From Rhodobacterales bacterium HKCCE4037 (GTDB taxonomy: Bacteria; Pseudomonadota; Alphaproteobacteria; Rhodobacterales; Rhodobacteraceae): a stretch of DNA of 64,000 nt. The notes beneath the pieces are model-generated. The model did no database searches. It was not told where the DNA came from and saw only the letters and a program-made list of their open reading frames with translations. Position numbers and translations under genes: made by a program. The DNA is taken from assembly GCA_015689645.1 (NCBI GenBank), contig WVSM01000005.1, forward strand, positions 124,001 through 188,000. The letters run 5' to 3'. This document shows, in pieces, positions 7,964 through 16,230 of the stretch; position 1 is the stretch's first letter; each line of letters opens with the position of its first letter.

Positions 7964-8907
7964 TGGGCCAAGCGGTCGCCGTAGAAGGCGGAGGCGTCTG
8001 CAACCCAGGCCGCCGTGCCCTCGGGGCCCATGTTGCCCGGTACGGCCGATTGTCCGGCAAGGAACTCGATATACGACTCGGAAGACGTGACCGCCTCGAT
8101 CGCATCGGCGAGGCAGGATTGAACGTCGGCGGGCGTATCGCCGTTCATGATGAAGATGATGTGACCCTCGATCGACAGGTCGACGCCGCTTTCCATGGCG
8201 GTCATCGTGTCCGGGGCGTAGCTGGCCCGGTTTGCCGTCAGCGTCGCCAGCTGCACCATGGCGCCGGCCTCGATCTGCGGAACATGGGCCGCGCCCTGAA
8301 TGGTGGCGTCGACGTGCCCGCCAAGGGCTTCCTGCAATGCAGCCGCCGAACCCTGGCCCGGCACAGCCACCAAATCGACGTCGAAGTGTTCGGCCAGTGC
8401 CGTTACCGCGATCGTATGGCTCGACGCGCCAACTGAAATCGTTGCGCGGCCTTGCTCGCGGGCGAAGTCGACGAATTCTTCAAGGTTGCCATACGGTGCA
8501 TCGGCGAGCGCGACCAGGCCGTAGTTCAGCACCATGCCGGTGCCGAGGTAGGCGAAGTCTTCGTGCGTATAGCCGATGTCGGCATTGGTGTGGGGGTTGA
8601 TCGCCACGGTGGTGTTGCTGACCACGCCCACGGTCAGGCCGTCAGCTTCCGAGTCCAGCAAGCCACGTGCCATGACGCCGCCGCTGGCACCGGGGCGATT
8701 GTCGACCACGATGGTCCATCCGGTCGCTGCTTCGATGTCGCTGGCGACCCTGCGGGCCACCGTGTCGGTTCCGCCGCCGGCGCCGAACCCGACCAGGAAA
8801 TTGATGTTGCCGCCGGGATAATCCGCGGGGCAGGTGTCGGCAAAAGCGGTTGCCGCGGTCATCCCGACCGTTGCCATGCTGATGAAAAGTGACGGTAAGA
8901 TTTTCAT
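7960..8907 (-). CDS. tctC: Tripartite tricarboxylate transporter substrate-binding protein, TTT-1
   Basis: The 315-residue product has a signal peptide cleaved after about residue 23 (TAFA) and the TctC/Bug family opening NFLVGFGAGGGTDTVARRVA, followed by the NRPGASGGV segment. The ATG has a GGGAGG site. It binds a carboxylate, often aromatic or tricarboxylic in this family, in the periplasm. It is first in the tctCBA operon, and a candidate operator lies 23 bases upstream of its start. An enoyl-CoA hydratase operon leaves in the opposite direction from the same intergenic region. Confidence 0.92.
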   Translation of the reverse strand: MKILPSLFISMATVGMTAATAFADTCPADYPGGNINFLVGFGAGGGTDTVARRVASDIEAATGWTIVVDNRPGASGGVMARGLLDSEADGLTVGVVSNTTVAINPHTNADIGYTHEDFAYLGTGMVLNYGLVALADAPYGNLEEFVDFAREQGRATISVGASSHTIAVTALAEHFDVDLVAVPGQGSAAALQEALGGHVDATIQGAAHVPQIEAGAMVQLATLTANRASYAPDTMTAMESGVDLSIEGHIIFIMNGDTPADVQSCLADAIEAVTSSESYIEFLAGQSAVPGNMGPEGTAAWVADASAFYGDRLAQ

Positions 8908-8929
8908 TGATAGCCTCCCTGATATTTAA

Positions 8930-8949
8930 TAAGCTATAAACATAGTTTT
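8930..8949. promoter_or_regulatory. Candidate operator (site 3) upstream of TTT-1
   Basis: The site reads TAAGCTATAAACATAGTTTT, two 8-base arms with two mismatches and a 4-base centre. It is one of the stronger matches to the shared palindrome and lies 23 bases before the tctC start codon, where a bound repressor would block transcription. Confidence 0.7.
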
Positions 8950-9039
8950 TTAATTATTGCAACGCAATTTTCCGGCGACCTGCTCCGGCAGGGGAGGGGA
9001 CGAGGCTTCTTTGCTTGTTCATGTGAGCCACAAAACGTA

Positions 9040-9059
9040 AAATCTATATGATTAGATGA
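9040..9059. promoter_or_regulatory. Candidate operator (site 4) upstream of the 9137-12334 operon
   Basis: The site reads AAATCTATATGATTAGATGA, in which ATCTA and TAGAT are separated by six bases, the same frame as the AGCTA-N6-TAGCT sites. It is the most divergent of the arm sequences. It lies 78 bases before the enoyl-CoA hydratase ATG. Confidence 0.45.
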
Positions 9060-9136
9060 TATGCTTGTGCCGACCATTACGCTGTGCGAGAACGCAGGCA
9101 TATTCGTCGCTAGCGTGCCGGCAGGAGAAGTCGAAG

Positions 9137-9901
9137 ATGAGCCTTGAAACACTTGATGTCACCGTCGCCGACTACATCGCCACGGTCACGATCAACCGCC
9201 CTCCAGTCAACGCGCAGAACAACAAGCTGCGCGAGGAGATGCAGCTGGTCATGGACAGCCTTGGTGATCGGTCCGACGTACGCGCCATCGTTCTGACCGG
9301 CGAAGGCAAGGCGTTTTCTGCCGGAGCCGATCTGTCCGAACGGCCGACACAGGACCCGGGCAATTACACCGCTCACAACCGCCGGGTCCGGGCGAGTTTC
9401 GATTGCATCATGGAATGCCCCAAGCCGGTGATCGCGGCGGTCAACGGGCCGGCCATCGGGGCGGGATGCGTGACGGCATTGTGCTGCGACATTCTCGTGT
9501 TCTCGGAGAAAGGCTATCTCCAGATGACCGAAGTGAACGTGGGTCTTGCCGGCGGCGTGGCCCATGTGCGTCGCCACTTGGGAGAGTCCGATGCGCGGTT
9601 GATGCTGTTCACGGCCCGGCGTCTGTACGGGCCGGAATTGCTTCGAATGGGGGTCGCCTCTGCCTGCACGGCGCCAGAGAATCTGATCGAGACGGCAATG
9701 GGTATCGCGGGCGATATCGCCAAGGCCAGCCCCTCGGCAGTGCGCGCCGCCAAGGCTTCGTTCCAGGTGACCGAGGGACAGTCGATCTACGAGGGCTACC
9801 GGTTCGAGCAGGGTCAGACCAAGGCGCTGTCCACGTCCGAAGACAGTGCCGAGGCCATGGCCGCGTTCCGCGAAAAGCGTGCGCCCGTGTTCAAGCCGTG
9901 A
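9137..9901 (+). CDS. Enoyl-CoA hydratase/isomerase family protein
   Basis: The 254-residue protein has the crotonase fold signatures: the oxyanion-hole segment KAFSAGADLSE around residues 56-66 and PKPVIAAVNGPAIGAGCVTALCCD around residues 95-118. The ATG at 9137 is chosen because GCAGGAGAAG lies just upstream; the frame upstream of it has no support. It hydrates or isomerises an enoyl-CoA. It heads a four-gene operon with a D-2-hydroxyacid dehydrogenase and a two-subunit class I fumarase-like enzyme, so its substrate is probably a CoA ester of an unsaturated hydroxy or dicarboxylic acid. The exact substrate is unknown. Confidence 0.85.
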   Translation: MSLETLDVTVADYIATVTINRPPVNAQNNKLREEMQLVMDSLGDRSDVRAIVLTGEGKAFSAGADLSERPTQDPGNYTAHNRRVRASFDCIMECPKPVIAAVNGPAIGAGCVTALCCDILVFSEKGYLQMTEVNVGLAGGVAHVRRHLGESDARLMLFTARRLYGPELLRMGVASACTAPENLIETAMGIAGDIAKASPSAVRAAKASFQVTEGQSIYEGYRFEQGQTKALSTSEDSAEAMAAFREKRAPVFKP

Positions 9902-9911
9902 TCGTCCTGGA

Positions 9912-10826
9912 ATGACGCAGATGCGGTCCATAGCTGTTCTCGGTCGCATACCGCCCGACATCCGGAGCAGGCTCGAACCCGAGGTTTCCTTCGTGGATGC
10001 GGATGGGCTGGAAGCCATGACCGTTGATGCGAGAAATGCGATTACTCACGGGCTGACATCTGCCATGGGCGGAGCGAGCGCAGATGTCTTGGCGCTGCTG
10101 CCGGGATTGCAGGTCATTGTCAGTATCGGGGCCGGGAGCGACCGGTTCGACATGGACGGTCTGGACCAGCGCGGCATCACCTTGCGCACAACGCCGGACA
10201 TAATGACAGAAGACACTGCCGAATGCGCCGTGGCCTTGCTGTTTGCGGCGTTGCGCAATGTCGCCACCAATGACGCCTTCGTGCGGCGCGGCGACTGGGG
10301 GAATGGGCGCGCCGACCTCGGATGGCGGGTTTCGGGGCGCCGGGTGGGCATCGTCGGGCTTGGTCGGATTGGGAGCCGCGTGGCGTCCAAGTTGGATGCT
10401 TTGGGATGCGATGTGGCCTACACGGGGCGCGGCAAGAAGGACGTCCCGTGGCGCTTCGCCGGCTCGGTCGCTGCGTTGGCCGAGGCTGTGGACGTTCTGG
10501 TCCTGACCTGCTCGGGCGGGGAAGAGACGCGGGGCATCGTGACCCGCGACGTGCTGACGGCGCTTGGGCCCGAGGGCTTTCTCATCAATGTCTCACGCGG
10601 CTCGGTGGTAAACGAAGCGGCGTTGATCGACGCGCTAGAGCAGGGCCGGATTGCCGGTGCCGCCCTTGATGTGTTCGAGAATGAGCCCGCGCTCGACCCC
10701 CGCTTCGCGGCTTTGCCGAATTGCGTCCTGTCGCCACACGCGGCTGTCTTCACCCACGAGAACCGGCGCGATTTGCTGGCGGAGCTGCGACACCTGCTGA
10801 ATCTGACCGACGGCGGTCATCATTGA
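9912..10826 (+). CDS. D-2-hydroxyacid dehydrogenase (NAD(P)-dependent)
   Basis: The 304-residue protein has the D-isomer-specific dehydrogenase layout: an N-terminal catalytic half, the nucleotide-binding GLGRIGSRVASKL at about residues 145-157, the arginine in INVSRGSVVNE, the glutamate in DVFENEP and the histidine in LSPHAAVF. It interconverts a 2-oxoacid and a D-2-hydroxyacid. The ATG at 9912 is chosen because the earlier in-frame start would overlap the preceding gene. It follows the enoyl-CoA hydratase by 10 bases and precedes the fumarase-like genes by 18, so it is co-transcribed with them. Confidence 0.88.
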   Translation: MTQMRSIAVLGRIPPDIRSRLEPEVSFVDADGLEAMTVDARNAITHGLTSAMGGASADVLALLPGLQVIVSIGAGSDRFDMDGLDQRGITLRTTPDIMTEDTAECAVALLFAALRNVATNDAFVRRGDWGNGRADLGWRVSGRRVGIVGLGRIGSRVASKLDALGCDVAYTGRGKKDVPWRFAGSVAALAEAVDVLVLTCSGGEETRGIVTRDVLTALGPEGFLINVSRGSVVNEAALIDALEQGRIAGAALDVFENEPALDPRFAALPNCVLSPHAAVFTHENRRDLLAELRHLLNLTDGGHH

Positions 10827-10844
10827 AGGGGCGAGGAGCCGGGA

Positions 10845-11714
10845 ATGCCAATCACCGATGAGATGATCCATACCGCCACGAAAGAATTGTATTCGCGTGC
10901 CTTGCGCAAGGTGCCGGAAGACGCGAAGGCCGCCCTGGCGGGTGCCATGAAGACCGAAACCAGCGAAACCGCGCGCCATACGCTGGAACTTCAGTTGCGC
11001 AGCGCCGAACTGGCCGAGAAAAAGGATCGCTTCGTCTGTTCGGACAGCGGGGTGCCGGTCTATTTCGTCAAGGTCGGCGCGAAGGCTCCGCTGGAATGTG
11101 ACTTCAAGGCGTCGATCCGGGCGGGTTATGAAGAGCTGGTCGACACGATCCAGCCGCCGATGCTCAAGCACGTCACGAATCCCCTGACGCTGGAGCGCAG
11201 CTATCACGGCAAGGACATGCCGATTGTCAGCTATGATTTCGAAAGCGGCATTGATTACGTCGAGATGATCTGTTCGCCGAAAGCGCTCGGGTCGGGCCGC
11301 TGGGCCGCGATGGAGCTTTTCACCTTCCCCTCGCTCGAGGAAATCGAGACCTACATCCTCGACGTCGCGATCAAGGCCGGGGCGCAGCATTGCCCGCCTG
11401 TCGTGATGGGCGTGGGCATCGGCGGCACGTTCGATCATTGCGCGGGACTGGCGAAGAAGCAGACCCTGCGGAAGATCGGCACGACCAACCCCGAACCCAC
11501 GCTTGCGGCGATGGAGGAGCGGCTGTTCAAGGCAGTTAACGCGCTTGGCTTCGGCCCCATGGGCACGGGCGGGGACACGACTGTACTGGGCGTGCATGTC
11601 GACTACGCGAGCGGACATGGCTTCACACCGGTGGCCGTCGCGTTCAACTGCTGGATCAATCGGCGGACGAGCGTGAAGATCTGGGGCGACGGCCGGATGG
11701 AGTGGGGCGAATGA
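10845..11714 (+). CDS. Class I fumarate hydratase-like enzyme, alpha subunit
   Basis: The 289-residue product resembles the N-terminal half of class I fumarases and the alpha subunit of L(+)-tartrate dehydratase. Segments such as VCSDSGVPVYFVKVG, AGAQHCPPVVMGVGIGGTFD and LAKKQTLRKIG correspond to family motifs, including cysteines suited to an iron-sulfur cluster. It would add or remove water on a hydroxy-dicarboxylate. Its stop codon overlaps the start of the beta subunit. Fumarase itself is possible, but a role in a dedicated hydroxy-acid step is more likely because it is operonic with a hydroxyacid dehydrogenase and an enoyl-CoA hydratase. Confidence 0.85.
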   Translation: MPITDEMIHTATKELYSRALRKVPEDAKAALAGAMKTETSETARHTLELQLRSAELAEKKDRFVCSDSGVPVYFVKVGAKAPLECDFKASIRAGYEELVDTIQPPMLKHVTNPLTLERSYHGKDMPIVSYDFESGIDYVEMICSPKALGSGRWAAMELFTFPSLEEIETYILDVAIKAGAQHCPPVVMGVGIGGTFDHCAGLAKKQTLRKIGTTNPEPTLAAMEERLFKAVNALGFGPMGTGGDTTVLGVHVDYASGHGFTPVAVAFNCWINRRTSVKIWGDGRMEWGE

Positions 11715-12334
11715 CCTTGCGCGAACACGAACTCACGCTGCCGCTCACGGAAGAGTCCGTCCGTGCGCTGAAGGTGGGTGACATCGTCTACCTGACTGGC
11801 GAGATCTTCGCGACGGCGGGCATGCCCACGCATGACCGTCTGCTCGGTTGCCTCGACGGGGTGGAAGAGCTGCCTTTCGACCTGCAGGGGGCGGCGCTGT
11901 TCCACTTGGGAAGTCTGAATGAAGAGGCCGAAGACGGTTCGCTAAGGATCGTCTACATGAATCCGACCACCAGCACGCGGTTCAACCCGCACATGCCGCG
12001 TCTGATCCCCGGTCTTGGCCTGCGGGCAACCGGCGGGAAGGGGGGGCTGAATGCCGAGTGCGCGCGGGCGATGGCCGAGGCAGGCTGTGTCTACCTCGCG
12101 TTTCTGGGCGGCGGGGCCGAGATCATCACCGCCGGCATCAGGAAGGTGACGGGCATCGGCTGGCCCGAGATGATTTCCCACTACCGGATCGCGCGCATCG
12201 AGGTGGAGCGGCTGGGACCGTTGACCGTTGGGATCGACGCCCACGGCAACAGCATCTACGACGAGACGACCGATGCCGCACTGCGCAACCGCGACGCCAT
12301 CCTTGCAGAGATGCGCGCCGCGAGGGAGGGCTGA
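11711..12334 (+). CDS. Class I fumarate hydratase-like enzyme, beta subunit
   Basis: The 207-residue product matches the C-terminal (beta) half of class I fumarases: GDIVYLTGEIFATAGMPTHD near residues 24-43, GGKGGLNAECARAM near 107-120 and VYLAFLGGGAEI near 124-135. The ATG at 11711 overlaps the alpha-subunit TGA (ATGA) and has GGAGTGGGG upstream; a start at 11702 is less likely. It completes the two-subunit hydratase. A hairpin begins just before the stop codon and separates the gene from the convergent dioxygenase. Confidence 0.85.
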   Translation: MTLREHELTLPLTEESVRALKVGDIVYLTGEIFATAGMPTHDRLLGCLDGVEELPFDLQGAALFHLGSLNEEAEDGSLRIVYMNPTTSTRFNPHMPRLIPGLGLRATGGKGGLNAECARAMAEAGCVYLAFLGGGAEIITAGIRKVTGIGWPEMISHYRIARIEVERLGPLTVGIDAHGNSIYDETTDAALRNRDAILAEMRAAREG

Positions 12335-12362
12335 CTGCCACGCCATCGTTGGCGCGGCAGTC
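12333..12362. terminator. Convergent-gene hairpin, probable bidirectional terminator
   Basis: GACTGCCACGCC (12333-12344) pairs with GGCGCGGCAGTC (12351-12362) around a 6-base loop, a 12-bp stem with one mismatch. It lies between two convergent genes. There is no long T tract, so termination efficiency is uncertain. Confidence 0.55.
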
Positions 12363-12369
12363 ACGGTAT

Positions 12370-12996
12370 TCAGATCACGATATCGACGGTGGTTTCCTCG
12401 GACGCCTCACCTTGTGTGAACGTCATGGACACGGCCGCTGCCTCGGGGTCGCTCATGCGGTTGAAGATCCGGTCCCGTGCGTTGCCGGGATGCCCTGCGA
12501 TGTAAAACTGGGTCGTCAGAACCTCCGTCTCACCGTCCAGAACCTTCACATGGATATGTGGTGTACGGCCGGGATAGGTCACCGGTTTGATGGTGCGGAA
12601 GCTGTAGCTCCCGTCCGGGCCGGTGATGTCATGGCCGAACCCCTGGAACGCGGCGTCGAATTCGGTCGCCTGGTCGTCGCCCGGGTGCATGTATCTGCCA
12701 TTCATGTCGCATTGCCAGATTTCGACACGGTAGCCCTCGAGAGGTGTGTCGTCTGCATCGGTCAGTCTGCCACGAAGAGTGATCACCTCGCCGCCAGCTT
12801 CGCGGACCGCGCCCATGATGCGGACCAGGTCGTTGTCCACATCGGACCGTCGCATGGCGGGGGTGGGATAGAACGGACCTTCGGTTGCATCGGGTGTCAG
12901 TTCGGTCGCGGAAAGCGGATTGGCCAAGGCAACTGTGCCCAGAGCGCCGAGGCCACCCTTCAGAATGCTTCGACGGGTCGTGCTGGATTCAGTCAT
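12370..12996 (-). CDS. Intradiol ring-cleavage dioxygenase with Tat signal
   Basis: The 208-residue product starts MTESSTTRRSILKGG, a twin-arginine signal followed by a hydrophobic stretch, so export of the folded iron enzyme is expected. The catalytic domain shows the four non-haem iron ligands: Tyr102 (GRYMHP), Tyr141 (TYPGRTP), His147 and His149 (PHIHV). The start at 12996 has a GGAGCAC site; the longer frame to 13113 is not supported. It would cleave a catechol-type ring between the hydroxyls. It is divergent from TTT-2 and shares its operator region, suggesting that a periplasmic ring-cleavage product is imported by that transporter. Confidence 0.85.
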   Translation of the reverse strand: MTESSTTRRSILKGGLGALGTVALANPLSATELTPDATEGPFYPTPAMRRSDVDNDLVRIMGAVREAGGEVITLRGRLTDADDTPLEGYRVEIWQCDMNGRYMHPGDDQATEFDAAFQGFGHDITGPDGSYSFRTIKPVTYPGRTPHIHVKVLDGETEVLTTQFYIAGHPGNARDRIFNRMSDPEAAAVSMTFTQGEASEETTVDIVI

Positions 12997-13121
12997 GTCA
13001 CAAGTGCTCCATCGTACGTGGTTCGGTATTACACGGCAAGCTAGCGCGTTTCCGTCGCCGTCGGACCCGAATTGAGGCCCACGATTGCAAAGATTTCCTT
13101 GCATCCTCCGCAAATCTGTTA

Positions 13122-13141
13122 AAGGCTATTATTATAGCTTT
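13122..13141. promoter_or_regulatory. Candidate operator (site 5) between exported dioxygenase and TTT-2
   Basis: The site reads AAGGCTATTATTATAGCTTT, 8-base arms with one mismatch around TATT. It lies 62 bases before the tctC start and 125 bases before the dioxygenase start, so one bound dimer could control both divergent units. Confidence 0.7.
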
Positions 13142-13203
13142 TTAGAGTCGCTTCAGGTTTCATCCTTGACGTGCCGCAAAGAAGCAAAATGGGAGGAGAA
13201 AAA

Positions 13204-14196
13204 ATGTCGAACACATCGAACACGATCACGCGCCGTGCTCTTGCGGCGGTCGCCATGGCGGGGCTTGCCACGTTGAACGTTGGGGCCGCGTCGGCACAGG
13301 AGTTCCCCAGCCAGCCGATCACGCTTGTGGTGGGTTTCCCGCCGGGCGGCTCGACCGATGTCGTGGCCCGCATCCTTGCCGAGCACATGACCGGCACCCT
13401 GGGACAGCCCGTAGTGGTGGAAAACCGTCCGGGCGCAGGGGGCACGGTCGGCATTGCCCATGTCGCTGCGTCCGATCCGGATGGCTACACGCTCGGTGTC
13501 AGCGGCGTCGGTGCGTCGATCCTTGTTGCCGCCATGGGGCGCGACACGGGCTATGACTTCGACGCCGAACTGGATGTCGTCGGCGTGATGGGGACACTCG
13601 GGCTTGTGATTGCAGGACGCAATGGGCTTGAGGCCACGACATTGCCCGAGCTGATTGCCACCGCCGCCGCGGATCCGGAGGCGCTGAGCTACGGGTCTTC
13701 TGGCGTTGGAACGCCTGGGCATCTGGCGATGGAATACCTGCTGGATGAGGCCGGAGTGGAGATGCTCCACATCCCTTACCAGGGTAACACGCCCCTTATG
13801 AATGACGTTTTGGGCGGTCACGTGGACGTGGCCCTGCTGACCACTCCCGGCGCTGCCGAGCAGGTGCGGGCCGGCGGGATCGTCGCCTACGCCGTCTCTT
13901 CTCCGGAACGCTCGCCCCTGATGCCCGAAATTCCCACGGTGGCCGAGGGCGGCTTTGACGGCTATTCCGCTACGCTTTGGAACCTGTTGGTAACGCCGGA
14001 AGGCACCCCCGATGACGTGCAGGCGGCCTTGTCCGAGGCGCTCAACGCTGCACAACAGGACGCCACTGTGCTCGAGGCCTTCGCGTCCGCGGGCCTGGCG
14101 CCGACGCTGACGTCGCCGGCAGAGGCGACCCAGTTCCTAGAAGACGAACGCGCCCTGTGGTCGGGTGTTATCGAGCAACTCGGCATCGCCGAGTAA
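13204..14196 (+). CDS. tctC: Tripartite tricarboxylate transporter substrate-binding protein, TTT-2
   Basis: The 330-residue product has a signal peptide ending near residue 31 (GAASA) and the family opening LVVGFPPGGSTDVVARILA, then NRPGAGGTVGIAHVA. The ATG at 13204 sits 7 bases after GGGAGGAG, which rules out the upstream in-frame starts. It is the extracytoplasmic receptor of TTT-2 and is followed by tctB after 64 bases. The divergent neighbour is an exported intradiol dioxygenase, so a muconate-like di- or tricarboxylate is a reasonable guess for the ligand. The guess is inference only. Confidence 0.92.
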   Translation: MSNTSNTITRRALAAVAMAGLATLNVGAASAQEFPSQPITLVVGFPPGGSTDVVARILAEHMTGTLGQPVVVENRPGAGGTVGIAHVAASDPDGYTLGVSGVGASILVAAMGRDTGYDFDAELDVVGVMGTLGLVIAGRNGLEATTLPELIATAAADPEALSYGSSGVGTPGHLAMEYLLDEAGVEMLHIPYQGNTPLMNDVLGGHVDVALLTTPGAAEQVRAGGIVAYAVSSPERSPLMPEIPTVAEGGFDGYSATLWNLLVTPEGTPDDVQAALSEALNAAQQDATVLEAFASAGLAPTLTSPAEATQFLEDERALWSGVIEQLGIAE

Positions 14197-14260
14197 TAGC
14201 CGACCCTGACTGCGGCCATCCTGAAGGGTGGCCGCACCTTCTCCCTGTCGGAGGTTTTCA

Positions 14261-14698
14261 ATGCACCTCGCGAATCTACGCTTCACCGTTGCCGGCATTC
14301 TTGCAGTCATCGGGATATCCGCGTTCGTCATCGCGCTTGGATACGAGTTCGGATCTGCACGTCGCATGGGGCCGGGATATTTTCCGGTCGTCCTGTCGGG
14401 GATCCTGACCCTGCTTGCGGTAAGCGAGATGATCTCGGCGGCGATGAAACCTGGAGCAATCGCTGTAGACTGGCGGCCCTTCATGGCGATCTTGGCGGCC
14501 GTCGCGGGCTTTGCCGTGACCATGGCGCTGTTCGGGATGATCCCCGCGTTCTTCGTCGTCATCGGCCTCAGCACCTTGTCGGAGCCACGGTTCGGATGGG
14601 TCCCGGCCCTGATCCTTGCGGTTGTCACTTCGACGGGCGCGTGGCTTCTCTTCTCTCGCTTTCTCGGCATGACCATGCCGCTATTTGACTGGCCATAA
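14261..14698 (+). CDS. tctB: Tripartite tricarboxylate transporter small permease, TTT-2
   Basis: The 145-residue product has four hydrophobic helices, with RRMGPGYFPVVLSGI after the first, a motif shared by many TctB proteins. The ATG at 14261 has a GTCGGAGG site 7-8 bases upstream. It ends five bases before the tctA ATG, so the two membrane subunits are co-translated. Its role is to complete the membrane part of the carboxylate transporter. Confidence 0.88.
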   Translation: MHLANLRFTVAGILAVIGISAFVIALGYEFGSARRMGPGYFPVVLSGILTLLAVSEMISAAMKPGAIAVDWRPFMAILAAVAGFAVTMALFGMIPAFFVVIGLSTLSEPRFGWVPALILAVVTSTGAWLLFSRFLGMTMPLFDWP

Positions 14699-14703
14699 CC
14701 GCC

Positions 14704-16221
14704 ATGTGGGAGAATATCCTGCTTGGTTTCGCCACGGCGATGACCGTCGAGAACCTGATGTATTGCTTCGTCGGTGTTTTCCTCGGCACGTTCATAGGTG
14801 TTCTGCCCGGGCTGGGATCGCTTGCTGCGATCTCGATGTTGCTGCCCATGTCGTTCTACCTTGAGCCGACGACTGCGCTGATCCTGCTCGCGGGCATCTA
14901 TTACGGAGGGGAATACGGCGGCTCGATCGCTTCGATCCTGCTTAACCTGCCGGGCACGCCTTCGGCAGCCGTGACATGCCTGGACGGCAATCCCATGGCC
15001 AAGCAGGGCCGGGCAGGTGTTGCGCTGTTCGTCACCGCGATCGCATCTTTCGTTGGCGGATCGGTCGGTGTTGTCGCGCTGATGGGCTTTGGCCCGTCCA
15101 TTGCACAGCTCGGCCTCAGCTTCGGTCCGGCGGATTACTTTGCGCTGATGCTCCTTGGGCTGGTCGCAGCGGTCACGGTCGGTGGCGGATCGTTGGTCAA
15201 AGGCCTCATCATGGTCGTCCTCGGCCTGCTTCTCGGCACGGCGGGCACCGATGTAACCTCGGGCGAGTTCCGTTATACCTTCGGCTTTCTGGAGTTGCGC
15301 GACGGGGTCAGTCTGGTGGCCATTGCCATGGGTCTGTTCGGCATTGCCGAAGTTGTCAGTTCTGTGCGGGAGGCCGGCACACGCAAGATCACCGAGAAAG
15401 TGACCATGCGCTCCATGATGCCGACCCGAGCCGACATGCGGCGAACCGTAGGACCCATGGCGCGCGGCAGCTCGATCGGCGGCTTTCTGGGGGCGTTGCC
15501 GGGGGCAGGAACCGTAATCGCTGCCTTCCTCGCCTATGCCACCGAAATACGTGTCGCCAAGGACAAGACCCGTTTCGGCAAAGGCGCGGTCGAAGGCGTC
15601 GCGGCGCCCGAATCCGCCAACAACGCCGCTGCCCAGACGGCCTTCATTCCGACGCTCACAATCGGCATCCCGGGCAGTGCAACCATGTCGATCATGCTGG
15701 GGGCGCTGATGATCCACGGGATCACGCCCGGGCCGCTGTTGGTGACCGATCATCCGACGATCTTCTGGGGCCTGATCGCCAGCTTCTGGATCGGGAACCT
15801 GTTTTTGCTGGTGCTAAACATCCCGCTCATCGGGCTTTGGGTGAAAGTGCTCCAATTTCCCTACAAATATATCTATCCCGTGGTGATCGCGCTGATCTGC
15901 ATCGGCGTATTCAGCATGCGAACCAGCGTGTTCGACGTGGGCCTCGTCGTGATTTTCGGCGGCTTGGGCTACCTGTTGCAGCGCACGGGCTATTCCGCGG
16001 CGCCGTTGATCCTCGGGTTCGTGCTGGGGCCGATGCTGGAAGAGAACCTGCGCCGCGCCATGCTGATGGCGCGGGGCGACGCGATGCGCATGGTGTCCGA
16101 TCCGGTGACCGGCTCGATCCTCGGGCTGTCGGCAGCGATGTTGATCTGGGCGATCTATGGCGGAGTGCGGAACGTGATCCGGTCCCGCCAGGTCAAGGAT
16201 ATCCCGCCGGGCGAGACCTGA
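14704..16221 (+). CDS. tctA: Tripartite tricarboxylate transporter large permease, TTT-2
   Basis: The 505-residue permease shows the TctA motifs FIGVLPGLGSLAAISMLLP near residues 36-54, IYYGGEYGGSIASILLNLPG near 68-87, and GALPGAGTVIAAFLAYATE in the second half. About twelve transmembrane segments are visible. It belongs with TTT-3 in one subtype: their first 110 residues are clearly closer to each other than to TTT-1 or TTT-4. It is followed nine bases later by the convergent end of the GntR regulator gene. Confidence 0.93.
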   Translation: MWENILLGFATAMTVENLMYCFVGVFLGTFIGVLPGLGSLAAISMLLPMSFYLEPTTALILLAGIYYGGEYGGSIASILLNLPGTPSAAVTCLDGNPMAKQGRAGVALFVTAIASFVGGSVGVVALMGFGPSIAQLGLSFGPADYFALMLLGLVAAVTVGGGSLVKGLIMVVLGLLLGTAGTDVTSGEFRYTFGFLELRDGVSLVAIAMGLFGIAEVVSSVREAGTRKITEKVTMRSMMPTRADMRRTVGPMARGSSIGGFLGALPGAGTVIAAFLAYATEIRVAKDKTRFGKGAVEGVAAPESANNAAAQTAFIPTLTIGIPGSATMSIMLGALMIHGITPGPLLVTDHPTIFWGLIASFWIGNLFLLVLNIPLIGLWVKVLQFPYKYIYPVVIALICIGVFSMRTSVFDVGLVVIFGGLGYLLQRTGYSAAPLILGFVLGPMLEENLRRAMLMARGDAMRMVSDPVTGSILGLSAAMLIWAIYGGVRNVIRSRQVKDIPPGET

Positions 16222-16230
16222 GGCAGCCGC

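Noticed and set aside
14137-15753. A 538-codon minus-strand frame opposite tctB and tctA of TTT-2
   Set aside because: Same reasoning: polar, composition-biased translation with no motif, antisense to a complete TTT operon.
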